The notes beneath the pieces are model-generated. The model was given only the letters and a program-made list of their open reading frames with translations, was not told the origin of the DNA and searched no databases. Positions 1 to 8,726 of a stretch of DNA of 64,000 nt are shown here, piece by piece (the stretch's first letter is position 1; each line of letters opens with the position of its first letter). This DNA is from Bradyrhizobium manausense. GTDB taxonomy: Bacteria; Pseudomonadota; Alphaproteobacteria; Rhizobiales; Xanthobacteraceae. The stretch is taken from assembly GCF_018129685.1 (NCBI RefSeq), contig NZ_JAFCLG010000022.1, positions 24,451-88,450 on the forward strand. Direction: 5' to 3'. Position numbers and translations under genes: made by a program.

Positions 1-80
1 CGGATTGTTACATGATGCTCGTCATGAACAGGCGAGCGTAGAGTCAAGCGCTCGCGGGGGAGGTTCAAGGAGAAGCGCAA

Positions 81-1328
81 ATGCTCGACAATCCCCGCTC
101 CACCACGTCCATCGACGAATCTTCGCTCCGCTACGAAGGCTGGCGCATCGTCGCCGTCTGTTTCCTGCTCGCAACCTTCGGCTGGGGCCTCGGCTTCTAT
201 GGCCAGAGCGTCTACGTCGCCGAGCTCCAGCGCGCGCGGGGCTGGCCGGCCTCGTTGATCTCCTCGGGCACCACGTTCTTCTATCTGTTCGGCGCCCTGC
301 TGGTCGTCTTCGTCGGCGAGGCCGTCCGGAAATACGGCCCGCGCATCTGCCTGATATCAGGCACGCTGGCGATGGCGGCAGCCGGCGTCGCGATCGGCGC
401 CGTGCGCGAGCCCTGGCAGCTTTATCTCGCCGATGCCGTGCTCGCCTTCGGCTGGGCCGGCACCAGCCTTGCCATGATCACCAACACGATCAGTCTCTGG
501 TTCGACCACAAGCGCGGCATGGCGATCAGCCTGGCGCTGAACGGCGCCAGCTTTGGCGGCATTGTCGGCGTGCCGTTGCTGGTGATGATGATCAGCCATT
601 TCGGTTTTGCCAACGCGATGTTCGCCGCCTCGGGCGCGATGCTGGTGCTGCTGTTGCCGGTGATCCTCTTCGTCGTCGGCCGGCCGCCCGACCTGCATGC
701 CTGGCGCGGGGCGGCGAAGCCAACGCCGCAATCATCGGCGGATATCCGCAAGGGCGCTCTGCGCGACGTCGGTTTCCTCACGGTCACCATTGCCTTCGCC
801 CTGGTGCTGTTCGCACAGGTCGGCTTCATCGTGCACCTCATCTCGTTCCTCGATCCCGTGATCGGGCGCGAACGTGCCGCTGTTGCGGTCGCGGTGCTCA
901 CCGCAATGGCGGTGATCGGCCGGGTGCTGTTCTCGATGGTGATCGACCGCCTCAACCAGCGGCTGGCCTCGGCGCTGTCGTTCCTCAGCCAGGCGGCTGC
1001 GCTGTGCGTCGTCATCGTCATGCACAATGATGACGCGCTGATCGCCGCCTGTGCCGTGTTCGGCTTCTCGGTCGGCAACCTCATCACGCTGCCATCGCTG
1101 ATCGTGCAGCGGGAGTTCGATAGTGCCTCCTTCGGGGTGCTGATCAGCCTCAACACCGCGATCAACCAGGTGGCCTACGCATTCGGCCCCGGCGTGGTCG
1201 GATTTCTGCGCGATTGGTCCGGCGGGTACGCGATGCCGTTCTATTTGTGTATCGCGCTGGAGGTCATTGCTGCGGCGTTGATCATGGTGGGGGGAAGCCA
1301 AAAGCAAAGCTCTCGTAGGGTGGATTAG
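81..1328 (+). CDS. MFS transporter
   Basis: A 415-aa integral membrane protein with about twelve hydrophobic segments. The first starts near residue 22, and a charged central loop near residues 210-230 separates two six-helix halves, as in the major facilitator superfamily. A conserved MFS-type loop (VRKYGPR) follows the second helix and a GVLISL segment lies late in the protein. The ATG at 81 has AAGGAG 8 nt upstream. The last codons and the stop (RRVD-stop) are written by the arm of a palindromic repeat starting at 1315. Substrate is unknown; the nearest genes do not settle it, though organic-acid or aromatic-acid transport would fit the region. The family call is secure, the specificity is not. 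Confidence 0.85.
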   Translation: MLDNPRSTTSIDESSLRYEGWRIVAVCFLLATFGWGLGFYGQSVYVAELQRARGWPASLISSGTTFFYLFGALLVVFVGEAVRKYGPRICLISGTLAMAAAGVAIGAVREPWQLYLADAVLAFGWAGTSLAMITNTISLWFDHKRGMAISLALNGASFGGIVGVPLLVMMISHFGFANAMFAASGAMLVLLLPVILFVVGRPPDLHAWRGAAKPTPQSSADIRKGALRDVGFLTVTIAFALVLFAQVGFIVHLISFLDPVIGRERAAVAVAVLTAMAVIGRVLFSMVIDRLNQRLASALSFLSQAAALCVVIVMHNDDALIAACAVFGFSVGNLITLPSLIVQREFDSASFGVLISLNTAINQVAYAFGPGVVGFLRDWSGGYAMPFYLCIALEVIAAALIMVGGSQKQSSRRVD

Positions 1329-1403
1329 CGAAGCGTAATCCACCATGCTTCAACGAGTGCGGAACGAAGTGGGTGGATTACGCCTTCGGCTAATCCACCC
1401 TAC
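1315..1403. repeat. palindromic intergenic repeat (TAGGGTGGATTAGC arms)
   Basis: A 15-nt arm at 1315-1329 (GTAGGGTGGATTAGC) is exactly inverted at 1389-1403, with further internal inverted pieces around GTGGATTACGC. The left arm overlaps the end of the MFS gene and supplies its stop codon. Confidence 0.75.
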
Positions 1404-1406
1404 GCA

Positions 1407-1901
1407 TCACACCTCGCGCTGCTTCAGCAGCGCCTCGACATCCAGCCGCTTGGTAAACATCGCGAGCTTCCCGTCCGGCCCGAACGGCCATTGCTCCCGC
1501 GGCTTGTCCCAGTACAGCTCCACGCCGTTCTGATCGGGATCGCGCAGATATAACGCCTCGGACACGCCGTGGTCGCTGGCGCCATCCAGCGCAATCCCTG
1601 CCGAGAGCACCCGATGCAGCGCATCCGCGAGCGCAGGGCGTGTCGGATAGAGGATGGCGGTGTGGAACAGCCCGGTGGTGCCGGGCGGCGGCGGTGAGCC
1701 GCCCTTGCTTTCCCAGGTGTTGAGGCCGATGTGGTGGTGATAGCCGCCCGCCGAGATGAACGCCGCACCGGAGCCCATCCGCTGCATCAGCTCGAAGCCG
1801 AGCACGCCGCAATAGAAGCCGAGCGCGCGATCCAGATCGGCGACCTTGAGATGGACGTGGCCGATCCTTGTGCCTGCGGCGACGGCTTGAGTCTGCGACA
1901 T
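1407..1901 (-). CDS. VOC family (glyoxalase/extradiol dioxygenase-fold) protein
   Basis: A 164-aa single-module VOC protein. The beta-alpha-beta-beta-beta repeats show HVHLKV near the N terminus, GYYHHI-like GGYHHHIG in the middle and GVELYWD near the C terminus. These give the usual His/His/Glu metal set of glyoxalase and CatE-like catechol 2,3-dioxygenase relatives. I chose the ATG at 1901 because GGAG lies 6 nt before it; a longer reading from 1928 is possible but has no ribosome site. It is monocistronic, facing the MFS gene. Substrate cannot be read from the sequence. Confidence 0.8.
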   Translation of the reverse strand: MSQTQAVAAGTRIGHVHLKVADLDRALGFYCGVLGFELMQRMGSGAAFISAGGYHHHIGLNTWESKGGSPPPPGTTGLFHTAILYPTRPALADALHRVLSAGIALDGASDHGVSEALYLRDPDQNGVELYWDKPREQWPFGPDGKLAMFTKRLDVEALLKQREV

Positions 1902-2023
1902 CGGTTGCTCCGTTGATCGTATCCACATAGGGACGCCTCGGGACAGTTCTACTGGCCTATCCCGAAACCCAGCGTTTCCTGGAAGGTGATTAAGAATGTC
2001 ATGTGGGCCAGGAGGAGATGTTT

Positions 2024-2158
2024 CACCTCTCCCGAAGGGAGAGGTCGGATCGCATCGACAGATGCGATCCGGGTGAGGGGTTACAGTCTCACTGAACGCT
2101 GCGGCCCCTCACCCGGATTGCTGCCGCAATCCGACCTCTCCCCGCAGGGGAGAGGTGA
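2024..2158. repeat. palindromic repeat, CCTCTCCC/GGGAGAGG family
   Basis: Nested inverted repeats. CACCTCTCCC at 2024 pairs with the closing GGGAGAGGTG ending at 2158. Inner arms GGGTGAGGGG and CCCCTCACCC also pair, with smaller hairpins such as GCATCGACAGATGC. The same architecture recurs near 18447-18573 and inside the gene at 27893-28045. Confidence 0.8.
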
Positions 2159-2189
2159 ACAGAAGCCGCGGCCGGTCTCTTCCTGATAT

Positions 2190-2735
2190 CTAGTTAAGCT
2201 CCTTGACCTCGCCCTCCGGCAGTTCGAACTCGAACGCGTTCAGCGTCATCGACACCATCGTGTAATAGCCGCAGAGTCCGATCACCTCGACGACGCCGCG
2301 CTCGCTGAGCAGCTTGACCGCCTCTTCATAAAGGCCACTCTCGACGCCGTGCCCCTCATGCAGCGATTTGGCGAGATCGTAGATCATCTGTCCCTTGGGA
2401 TCGTCGAATTCGGGCGTGCGGCGATCGCGGATGGCATCGATAATCTCCACCTTCATGCCGCCCGCCAGCGCGAGGCGCTTATGCGCATACCATTCGTAAT
2501 GCGCGGTCCAGTGCCGCGCCGTCACCAGGATCGCGATCTCCGAGAGTTTTGCCGGGAAGATCGTGTCGTAGCGCAGCACCTCGCCGAGCCGCGTGGCGTG
2601 ACGGGCCATGTCGGGGCTATTGAGCCAGGCCATCATCGGTGCCGGCGGCTTGCCGCGTTTGCCGGCAATCGACTCGTCATAGGTCTGCCGCTGGCTCTCG
2701 TTCATTTCGCCAGGCGAAAGAAGTTTCAGGCGCAT
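2190..2735 (-). CDS. carboxymuconolactone decarboxylase-like protein
   Basis: A 181-aa all-helical protein. The segment around AILVTARHWTAHYEWYAH resembles the active helix of the carboxymuconolactone decarboxylase/AhpD-like fold. It lacks the CxxC of the AhpD peroxidase branch, so a decarboxylase-like or unknown role is more likely than peroxiredoxin reduction. The ATG at 2735 is chosen because GAGGAAA lies just upstream; a longer upstream reading has no support. It is divergent from the acyl-CoA dehydrogenase gene that begins at 2872. Confidence 0.75.
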   Translation of the reverse strand: MRLKLLSPGEMNESQRQTYDESIAGKRGKPPAPMMAWLNSPDMARHATRLGEVLRYDTIFPAKLSEIAILVTARHWTAHYEWYAHKRLALAGGMKVEIIDAIRDRRTPEFDDPKGQMIYDLAKSLHEGHGVESGLYEEAVKLLSERGVVEVIGLCGYYTMVSMTLNAFEFELPEGEVKELN

Positions 2736-2871
2736 TCGCGTTTCCTCTTTGTTTTCAAGCACCGCCGAAACAGCGACTATAGCCGATGCGCTCAATCGAA
2801 GTGGTTGAATTCCGCGAGGGCTTGGCCCAGAGTCCGGCCCAACAAGTCTGATGTGATTGATGGAAACGACC

Positions 2872-4071
2872 ATGAGCGAATCCGAAGCCGCCGATCTGGA
2901 AACATTCCGAAGCGAAACGCGCGCCTGGCTGGAAGCGAATTGTCCGCCGGAAATGCGCAAGCCCGCGACGTCGGATGACGACGTGTTCTGGGGCGGCCGC
3001 AACGCGAAATTCTCGTCCGAGCCGCAGCGCATCTGGTTTGAGCGCATGCGTGACAAGGGCTGGACCGTGCCGGATTGGCCGAAGGAGTATGGCGGTGGTG
3101 GCCTCTCGGCCGCCGAGCACAAGGTGCTGCGTTCCGAGATGGGACGAATCGGTGCGCGTCCGCCGCTGTCGAGCTTCGGCATCTGGATGCTCGGACCGGC
3201 GCTGCTCAAATACGGCAATGAGGCGCAGAAGAAGGAGCACCTGCCGAAGATCGCAGCGGGCCTGATCCGCTGGTGCCAGGGCTACTCCGAGCCGAACGCC
3301 GGCTCCGATCTCGCCTCGCTGCAGACCCGCGCCGAGAGCGATGGCGATGATTTCATCATCACGGGTTCGAAGATCTGGACCTCCTACGCCAATTACGCCG
3401 ACTGGATCTTCTGCCTCGTCCGCACCGATCCCACGGCGAAGAAGCACGACGGCATCAGCTTCATCCTGTTCGACATGGCTTCGAAGGGCGTGACGACCAA
3501 GCCGATCCTGCTGATATCAGGCTATTCGCCGTTCTGCGAAACCTTCTTCGACGGCGTCCGCGTGCCGAAGGCGAATGTTGTTGGCACCATCAACCGCGGC
3601 TGGGACGTCGCAAAATATCTGCTTCAGCACGAGCGCGCGATGATCTCGGGCATGGGCGAGCGCGGCGTCGGCCGTCCGCTCGGTCAGATCGCGGCCGATA
3701 GCGTCGGCAGCGATGCGCAAGGCAAGCTGGATGATGCGATGCTGCGCGGCCAGATCGCGACCTTCGATGTCGATGAGGCAGCCCTTGCCGCCTGCGCCGA
3801 ACGCGCGGTCGATCTCGCCAAGGCCGGCCAGGCGCATCCGGCGTTCTCGTCGGCGATGAAATATTACGGCACCGAGCTCAACAAGCGCCGCTACGAGATC
3901 CTGATGTCGGCCGGCGGCGTCGACGCGCTGGAATGGGAGAGCGAACGCTCCAGGCAAGGCGCCCGTCCGCGCGCCTGGCTGCGGACCAAGGCCAACTCGA
4001 TCGAGGGCGGCACGTCCGAGGTCATGCTCGGCATCGTCGCCAAGCGGATCCTGGACCTGCCGGGGGCCTAG
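2872..4071 (+). CDS. acyl-CoA dehydrogenase (large-type member of a pair)
   Basis: A 399-aa flavoprotein of the acyl-CoA dehydrogenase family. It has the N-terminal helical domain, then the FAD/substrate segment with YSEPNAGSDLA (the family YxEPxxGSD motif), the middle beta domain with KIWTSYAN, and a C-terminal helical domain ending in SIEGGTSEVMLGIVAKRIL, which is typical of long acyl-CoA dehydrogenases. The ATG at 2872 has GGAA 7 nt upstream; an in-frame ATG at 2860 is the alternative. It is followed at 4217 by a second dehydrogenase on the same strand. Such neighbouring unlike pairs often form heteromers, for example PimC/PimD, but the chain-length preference is not readable here. Confidence 0.88.
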   Translation: MSESEAADLETFRSETRAWLEANCPPEMRKPATSDDDVFWGGRNAKFSSEPQRIWFERMRDKGWTVPDWPKEYGGGGLSAAEHKVLRSEMGRIGARPPLSSFGIWMLGPALLKYGNEAQKKEHLPKIAAGLIRWCQGYSEPNAGSDLASLQTRAESDGDDFIITGSKIWTSYANYADWIFCLVRTDPTAKKHDGISFILFDMASKGVTTKPILLISGYSPFCETFFDGVRVPKANVVGTINRGWDVAKYLLQHERAMISGMGERGVGRPLGQIAADSVGSDAQGKLDDAMLRGQIATFDVDEAALAACAERAVDLAKAGQAHPAFSSAMKYYGTELNKRRYEILMSAGGVDALEWESERSRQGARPRAWLRTKANSIEGGTSEVMLGIVAKRILDLPGA

Positions 4072-4078
4072 CTGCACT

Positions 4079-4182
4079 GTCATTCCGGGGCGCGCGAAGC
4101 GCGAACCGGGAATCCATTTCACCGCGTCCATGCCGCCTGATGGATTCCGGGCCTGCGCCTGGCGGCGCATCCCGGAATGACC
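4079..4182. repeat. palindromic repeat, CATTCCGGG family
   Basis: GTCATTCCGGGGCGCG at the left and CATCCCGGAATGAC at the right form an inverted repeat with an inner hairpin GGCCTGCGCCTGGCGGCGC. A short relative is at 19576-19615. It lies between the two acyl-CoA dehydrogenase genes, so it may affect the stability of their joint transcript. Confidence 0.7.
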
Positions 4183-4216
4183 AAGACAAAATAGACTTCG
4201 AATCGGAACCACGCAC

Positions 4217-5356
4217 ATGGCCCTCGTCCTCACCGAAGAACAATCAATGCTCCGTGACAGCGCACGCGGGCTGATCAGCGACAAGGCGCCGGTGTCGCAC
4301 CTGCGCCAATTGCGCGATAGCAAGGACCCCACCGGCTTCTCCAAGGAGCTGTGGCACGCCTTCGCCGAGATGGGCTTTGCTGGCCTGCTCGTGCCGGAAG
4401 AATTCGGCGGCAGCGGTCTCGGCTTCATGGAGGCCGGCATCGTGATGGAGGAGATCGGCCGCACTTTGATGCCGTCACCCTTCCTCGCCACCTCCGTGGT
4501 CGCGGCCTCGGCGCTCAACCGCGGCGGCAATGCCGCGCAGAAGTCGGAGTATCTGCCGAAGATCTCGAACGGCTCGCTGCTCGCGACGCTCGCGATCGAC
4601 GAGGGCGCCAAGCATCGTCCGCTCCAGACCGTCTTGCAGGCCGTGCGCGCCGGCAACGGCTTCAGGCTCTCCGGCGCCAAGGCGCTGGTTGTTGACGGCC
4701 ATGTCGCCGATCTCTTCATCGTCGCTGCGCGCACGGCAGGTCGTGCCGGCGAGCGCGACGGCCTGACGCTGTTCCTGGTGAACCCTGCGGCCAAGGGCGT
4801 CGCGATCGAGCGCACCATCATGGTCGACGCGCACAATGCGGCGCGGATCGAGCTTGGCAATGTCGAGGTCACCGCCGACAGCGTGCTCGGCGAGGTCGAT
4901 CAGGGCGCCGCGCTGCTCGACGGCGTGCTTGATATCGGCCGCGGCGCCGTCGCCGCCGAAATGGTCGGCCTCAGCGACGAGGTGTTTGGCCGCACCGTCG
5001 AGTATCTCAAGAACAGAAAGCAATTCGGCAAGCTGATCGGCGAATTCCAGGCGCTGCAGCATCGCGCCGCCCAGCTCTATGTCGACATCGAGATCACCCG
5101 TGCCGCCACCATGAAGGCGCTGCAGGCGCTGGATGCCGACGTCGCCAAGGCCGCATCAAGCGTCGCCGTCGCCAAGGCCCGCGCCGGCACCACCGCCACG
5201 CGCGCCGTGCAGGAAGGCGTGCAGATGCACGGCGGCATGGGCATGACCGACCAGTTCGACATCGGCTTCTTCATGAAGCGCGCGAGGGTGTGCGAGGAGC
5301 TGTTCGGCGACGCCAACTACCACACCGAGCAGCTGGCGCGCGCGCGGGGGTATTGA
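4217..5356 (+). CDS. acyl-CoA dehydrogenase (small-type member of a pair)
   Basis: A 379-aa acyl-CoA dehydrogenase. The N-terminal domain carries GFAGLLVPEEFGGSGLGF. The middle domain is shorter and less conserved than in the upstream gene, with DEGAKHR where the classical motif would be. The C-terminal domain has RKQFGKLIGEFQALQH and QMHGGMGMTDQFDIG, both standard for the family. The weakened middle motif is usual for the second subunit of two-component dehydrogenases. The gene follows the larger partner by 145 nt, most of it a palindromic repeat. The reaction is presumably 2,3-dehydrogenation of an acyl-CoA thioester; the substrate is unknown. Confidence 0.87.
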   Translation: MALVLTEEQSMLRDSARGLISDKAPVSHLRQLRDSKDPTGFSKELWHAFAEMGFAGLLVPEEFGGSGLGFMEAGIVMEEIGRTLMPSPFLATSVVAASALNRGGNAAQKSEYLPKISNGSLLATLAIDEGAKHRPLQTVLQAVRAGNGFRLSGAKALVVDGHVADLFIVAARTAGRAGERDGLTLFLVNPAAKGVAIERTIMVDAHNAARIELGNVEVTADSVLGEVDQGAALLDGVLDIGRGAVAAEMVGLSDEVFGRTVEYLKNRKQFGKLIGEFQALQHRAAQLYVDIEITRAATMKALQALDADVAKAASSVAVAKARAGTTATRAVQEGVQMHGGMGMTDQFDIGFFMKRARVCEELFGDANYHTEQLARARGY

Positions 5357-5395
5357 GGCGAGGCGGGCTCGCGCCGGATAACCCACCGGTGTCGT

Positions 5396-5491
5396 CGCCC
5401 GGCTTGACCGGGCACCCAGTACGCCGCGGCCTCACCGTATACGTCTGACGTCTCTGGAATACTGGATCGCCCGGTCGAGCCGGGCGATGAC
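5396..5491. repeat. palindromic repeat (GCCCGG..GTCATC type)
   Basis: CGCCCGGCTTGACCGGGC at the left and GCCCGGTCGAGCCGGGCGAT at the right give two hairpins joined by CCAGTA and TACTGG segments that also pair. There is no gene here. Confidence 0.65.
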
Positions 5492-5525
5492 AGTTGAGAG
5501 TGTGGGCAGCGCCCGCCTCACGCTC

Positions 5526-5610
5526 GTCATTGCGAGGAGCACTTGCGACGAAGCAATCCAGATTCTTTCCGCAGTGGCAGTCTGGATTGCTTCGCTTCGC
5601 TCGCAATGAC
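5526..5610. repeat. palindromic repeat, GTCATTGCGAGGAGC family, copy 1
   Basis: GTCATTGCGAGGAGC with GAAGCAATCCAGA is inverted as TCTGGATTGCTTC and GCTCGCAATGAC. A near-identical second copy is at 53208-53293, almost 48 kb away, differing mainly in the loop. Confidence 0.85.
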
Positions 5611-5616
5611 GAAGAG

Positions 5617-6657
5617 CTACCGCATCGGCGGCGCATACTGCACGCCGCCGGCATTCCACAGCTGGTTCATGCCGCGCGGGATCTTCAGCTGCGACTTCTC
5701 GCCGATATTGCGTTCGTACATCTCGCCGTAATTGCCGACGCGGCGGATGATGCGCGCGGCCCAGTCCTTGGTGAGACCGAGCTGCTCGCCGTAATTGCCC
5801 TCGGTGCCGACCAGCCGCATCACTTCCGGCTTCTTCGACTTCAGCGCCTCGTCGATGTTCTGCGAGGTGACGCCGAGCTCTTCGGCGTTGATCATCGCAT
5901 AGAGCGTCCACTTGACGATCATCATCCAGTCGTCGTCGCGCTGGCGCACGACGGGGGCGAGCGGCTCCTTGGAGATCATGTCGGGCAGGATCATGTGGTC
6001 CGCGGGCTTGGACATGTTCAGCCGCAGCGCATAGAGCTGGGAGACGTCGGCGGTCAGCGTATCGCACTTGCCGGTGTCGTAGGCCTTCACCACGTCTTCC
6101 AGCTTGTCGAACTTCACCTCTTCATACTTCATGTTGTTGGCCTTGAAGTAGTCGGCGAGGTTGAGCAGCGTGGTGGTGCCTGACTGCACGCAGACCTTGC
6201 TGTCGGCGAGGTCGAGCGAAGTCTCCTTGTTGCGGGAGCGAGGCACCATGAAGCCTTCGCCGTCGTAATAGGCGACGGCCGGGAAATAGAGATCGTATTC
6301 GAGCTCACGCGACATGCTCCAGGTGGAGTTGCGCGAGAGGATGTCGACCTTGCGGCTCTGCAATTCCTTGAAGCGCTCGCTGGCATCGAGCGGAACGAAC
6401 TTCGCCTTGGCCGGATCGTCGAAAATGGCGGCCGCCACCGCGCGGCAGAAGTCGACGTCAAAGCCGGTCCAGTTGCCCTTGTCGTCGGGGATCGAGAATC
6501 CCGGCAGGCCCTTGTTGACGCCGCACAGCACTTCGCCGCGGCGCACGGTGCGCTTCAAGGTGCGGGTATCGTAGAACTCGTAGGTGATGGCCAAGGCGGC
6601 GACCAGCACGGCGACGGCGAGCCCGATCAGCAGGCCGCCTCGAAATGTGCGCATCAT
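5617..6657 (-). CDS. amino-acid ABC transporter substrate-binding protein (AapJ-like), orphan
   Basis: A 346-aa periplasmic binding protein of the polar amino-acid cluster, close in layout to the general amino-acid binding protein AapJ. Visible family stretches include RGEVLCGVNKGLPGFS, GFDVDFCRAVAAAIF, VDILSRNSTW and CVQSGTTTLLNLADY. The N terminus has one hydrophobic helix but no clean signal-peptidase site, so it may stay membrane-anchored. ATGs at 6657 and 6654 both follow a GAGAGAG ribosome site. No permease or ATPase gene is adjacent, so it must serve a distant transporter or act as a sensor partner. Confidence 0.85.
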   Translation of the reverse strand: MMRTFRGGLLIGLAVAVLVAALAITYEFYDTRTLKRTVRRGEVLCGVNKGLPGFSIPDDKGNWTGFDVDFCRAVAAAIFDDPAKAKFVPLDASERFKELQSRKVDILSRNSTWSMSRELEYDLYFPAVAYYDGEGFMVPRSRNKETSLDLADSKVCVQSGTTTLLNLADYFKANNMKYEEVKFDKLEDVVKAYDTGKCDTLTADVSQLYALRLNMSKPADHMILPDMISKEPLAPVVRQRDDDWMMIVKWTLYAMINAEELGVTSQNIDEALKSKKPEVMRLVGTEGNYGEQLGLTKDWAARIIRRVGNYGEMYERNIGEKSQLKIPRGMNQLWNAGGVQYAPPMR

Positions 6658-6763
6658 GTTGCTCTCTCGAAAAATCGGGAAAAGGAATTCTGGCGAAGGC
6701 GGGAAGCACGATCCCAAGGAGATGCCAAGAGGATGCCAACGGATCGTGCCTGGACGATAGGCT

Positions 6764-7357
6764 CTAGAGTTCGGGCTTCTGCCGGATGACGACCTTGGTG
6801 CCGACGGGGACGCGATCGTAGAGATCGGCGACGTCGTTGTTGACGAGACGGAAGCAGCCCGAGGACACCTTGGTGCCGATCGTGTCAGGACGGTTGGTGC
6901 CGTGGATGCGGTAGACCGTCGTGCCCAGATACATGGCGCGGGCGCCGAGCGGATTGCCGGGGCCGCCGGCCATGAAGCGCGGCAGATAGGGCTGGCGCTG
7001 GATCATCTCCGGCGGCGGCGTCCAGTCCGGCCATTCCTTCTTGTTGGTGATCTGCACCAGGCCCTGCCACTGGAAGCCGTCACGGCCGACGCCAATGCCG
7101 TAGCGGATCGCGCGCCCGCCGGGCTGGACCAGATAAAGGTGACGCTCCGCGGTCGAGATGATGATGGTGCCCGGCGCTTCGGTCGTGCGGTAGTAGACGA
7201 CCTGCTTCTGCCATTCCGGATCGAGCTCGTAGCTGTCATCGGCGATCAGGCCCGGCTCGTCGCCGCGGTCGGGCTGCTGGGCAAAGGCCTGCGGCGCGGA
7301 CAGTATCAGGCCCATCGCAGCCAACAATGTCCCGGTCAGGCGACGAAAATCCGTCAT
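6764..7357 (-). CDS. L,D-transpeptidase (YkuD/ErfK family)
   Basis: A 197-aa exported enzyme. An N-terminal signal peptide ends near AFAQQ (residue 28). The YkuD catalytic core carries the signature HGTN and, downstream, SSGCFRLVNNDV, whose Cys is the nucleophile. Enzymes of this fold form 3-3 peptidoglycan cross-links or attach lipoproteins to peptidoglycan in the periplasm. The length and the single catalytic domain match the many stand-alone YkuD proteins of Rhizobiales. The gene is single and lies 106 nt upstream, in transcription order, of the orphan binding-protein gene. Confidence 0.88.
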   Translation of the reverse strand: MTDFRRLTGTLLAAMGLILSAPQAFAQQPDRGDEPGLIADDSYELDPEWQKQVVYYRTTEAPGTIIISTAERHLYLVQPGGRAIRYGIGVGRDGFQWQGLVQITNKKEWPDWTPPPEMIQRQPYLPRFMAGGPGNPLGARAMYLGTTVYRIHGTNRPDTIGTKVSSGCFRLVNNDVADLYDRVPVGTKVVIRQKPEL

Positions 7358-7671
7358 TTCAAGCTCTCCCCACTGCCACAGCGCAAATCGTTCCGAACCA
7401 TCTGAACTCAGGGGCAGCTTCGTGGCAAGTTAAAGGCGCGCCGGGTTGGTATGTCACGAGAATGCTTTGGTTTTTTGACGTGCATCAATACCATGAACAG
7501 GGTGGGTTGGCGCGAAAAACAGTGATCGAGGTGTTCCCATCGTCTGAGTGGACCCGTCTGCATCTGCAAAGGCCGTCATGCCCGGGCTTATCCCGGGCAT
7601 CCTCGGTGCTGCGGCTTAAGACGTGGATGGCCGGGACGAGCCCGGCCATGACGATGTGGAAGCAGCTCGCT
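7358..7671. other. intergenic region with one palindromic repeat
   Basis: This 314-nt gap has no convincing gene. From 7574 to 7655 it holds a palindromic element: CGTCATGCCCGGGCTTATCCCGGGCAT on the left and GGCCGGGACGAGCCCGGCCATGACG on the right. The remaining A/T-richer part (7440-7520) probably carries the promoter of the L,D-transpeptidase gene, but I cannot identify clear boxes. Confidence 0.6.
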
Positions 7672-8646
7672 CTAAATCTGACAGGCTTCCGCCCCGATCC
7701 CGAGCCGCCGAACGATTTCGACGCCCACGGCGCGGGCCTCGTTGCGCGAGCCGATGCGGGGGCTGCGAAACCGCCGCCCGGACTGCAGGCGGATCGTGAC
7801 GATGCAGTGCTCGTCCTCGGAGCGTCCGCGGCGCTCGACCGCGATCGCCTTTACCTCACGTCCCTCGATATGGTCCGTGCGCGGCTGGCCGTTGCCCCAG
7901 AGGCGTTCGACGCGGATGTCGCCCTCGCGGATGATCCAGAACGCGCCCGCGGCGCGATTGGCAAATCGATAAATCCCGAACGCGGCGATCACGCCCAGCG
8001 GCAGCAGCATGTAGTCGATCCATTGGGGGGGCAGGCCACGCCAGAGCCTGAAGGCATAGGGTGCCGCACTCAGCGCGACGGCGATCAACGCCGCGATCCG
8101 GATGTCTCTCTGGGAGAACGGCTCGACGGGGTCGCCAAGGCGCATCTCGGGATTGCTGGCGTCCAACGGATTGACGGGCGCCTCGACATCTGGAACGTCG
8201 AATTGCGCGGCAATCCGGGTCACCGTGTCATGGACATGTGTGATGTCGGACAGGGGCGGCGAGGTCAGGCGCTCTCCCGATGCCAGCGTGAAGGCGAGTT
8301 GAAACCGTGCTTTGGCGGTTTTGCTGCCGGGAACACGGAGCGCCGTGATCTCGTCTTTTGCGACGACCCGGGTCTGGAGCTTTCCGAACGGGCGCTGTCG
8401 GCCGATCAGAATTTCATCCGGCGTGATGATCCACACCACGGCCGGGGCCAGCATCACCGCACAGACGAACGCCGCGCCCGCCAGCAGCGCGACGACAGAG
8501 ACGATCACTTCCACGACATCGTGCGTGAACAGGCCCGGCGTGAAGCAAAGTGCGACGGCCGCCGCAGATCCGGCCACGACCAGCCGCTGCGCGATCGAGG
8601 AGCCTTCGCGAAGGCGGATATCGTTGCTGGTGGTCGCGTCGTCCAT
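7672..8646 (-). CDS. membrane protein with two tandem hairpin-plus-beta modules
   Basis: A 324-aa protein I do not recognise. It appears to be an internal duplication. Each half has a hydrophobic helical hairpin (about residues 20-75 and 180-235) followed by a soluble beta-rich stretch. The first stretch starts WIITPDEILIGRQ and later has LASGERLTSP; the second starts WIIREGDIRVERL and later has LQSGRRFRSP. Each module ends in a short helix (TVTRIAAQF, GVEIVRRLG). The soluble parts look like bPH-type domains, which is inference. It is transcribed alone, and its function is unknown. Confidence 0.7.
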   Translation of the reverse strand: MDDATTSNDIRLREGSSIAQRLVVAGSAAAVALCFTPGLFTHDVVEVIVSVVALLAGAAFVCAVMLAPAVVWIITPDEILIGRQRPFGKLQTRVVAKDEITALRVPGSKTAKARFQLAFTLASGERLTSPPLSDITHVHDTVTRIAAQFDVPDVEAPVNPLDASNPEMRLGDPVEPFSQRDIRIAALIAVALSAAPYAFRLWRGLPPQWIDYMLLPLGVIAAFGIYRFANRAAGAFWIIREGDIRVERLWGNGQPRTDHIEGREVKAIAVERRGRSEDEHCIVTIRLQSGRRFRSPRIGSRNEARAVGVEIVRRLGIGAEACQI

Positions 8647-8726
8647 TGCGGCGGCTGATTTTCGTCGCGGCGAAACTCCACGGACGGGTCCGTGGAGTCA
8701 AGCAGCAACGATGGCCGCCGCGCAGG

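Noticed and set aside
422..1165. Long minus-strand open frame opposite the MFS gene
   Set aside because: It is a GC-driven antisense shadow with atypical composition and no ribosome site; the plus-strand frame shows clear membrane-transporter features.
5396..5610. Repeats considered as a CRISPR array
   Set aside because: There are two unlike palindromes, without regular repeat-spacer periodicity and without cas genes.
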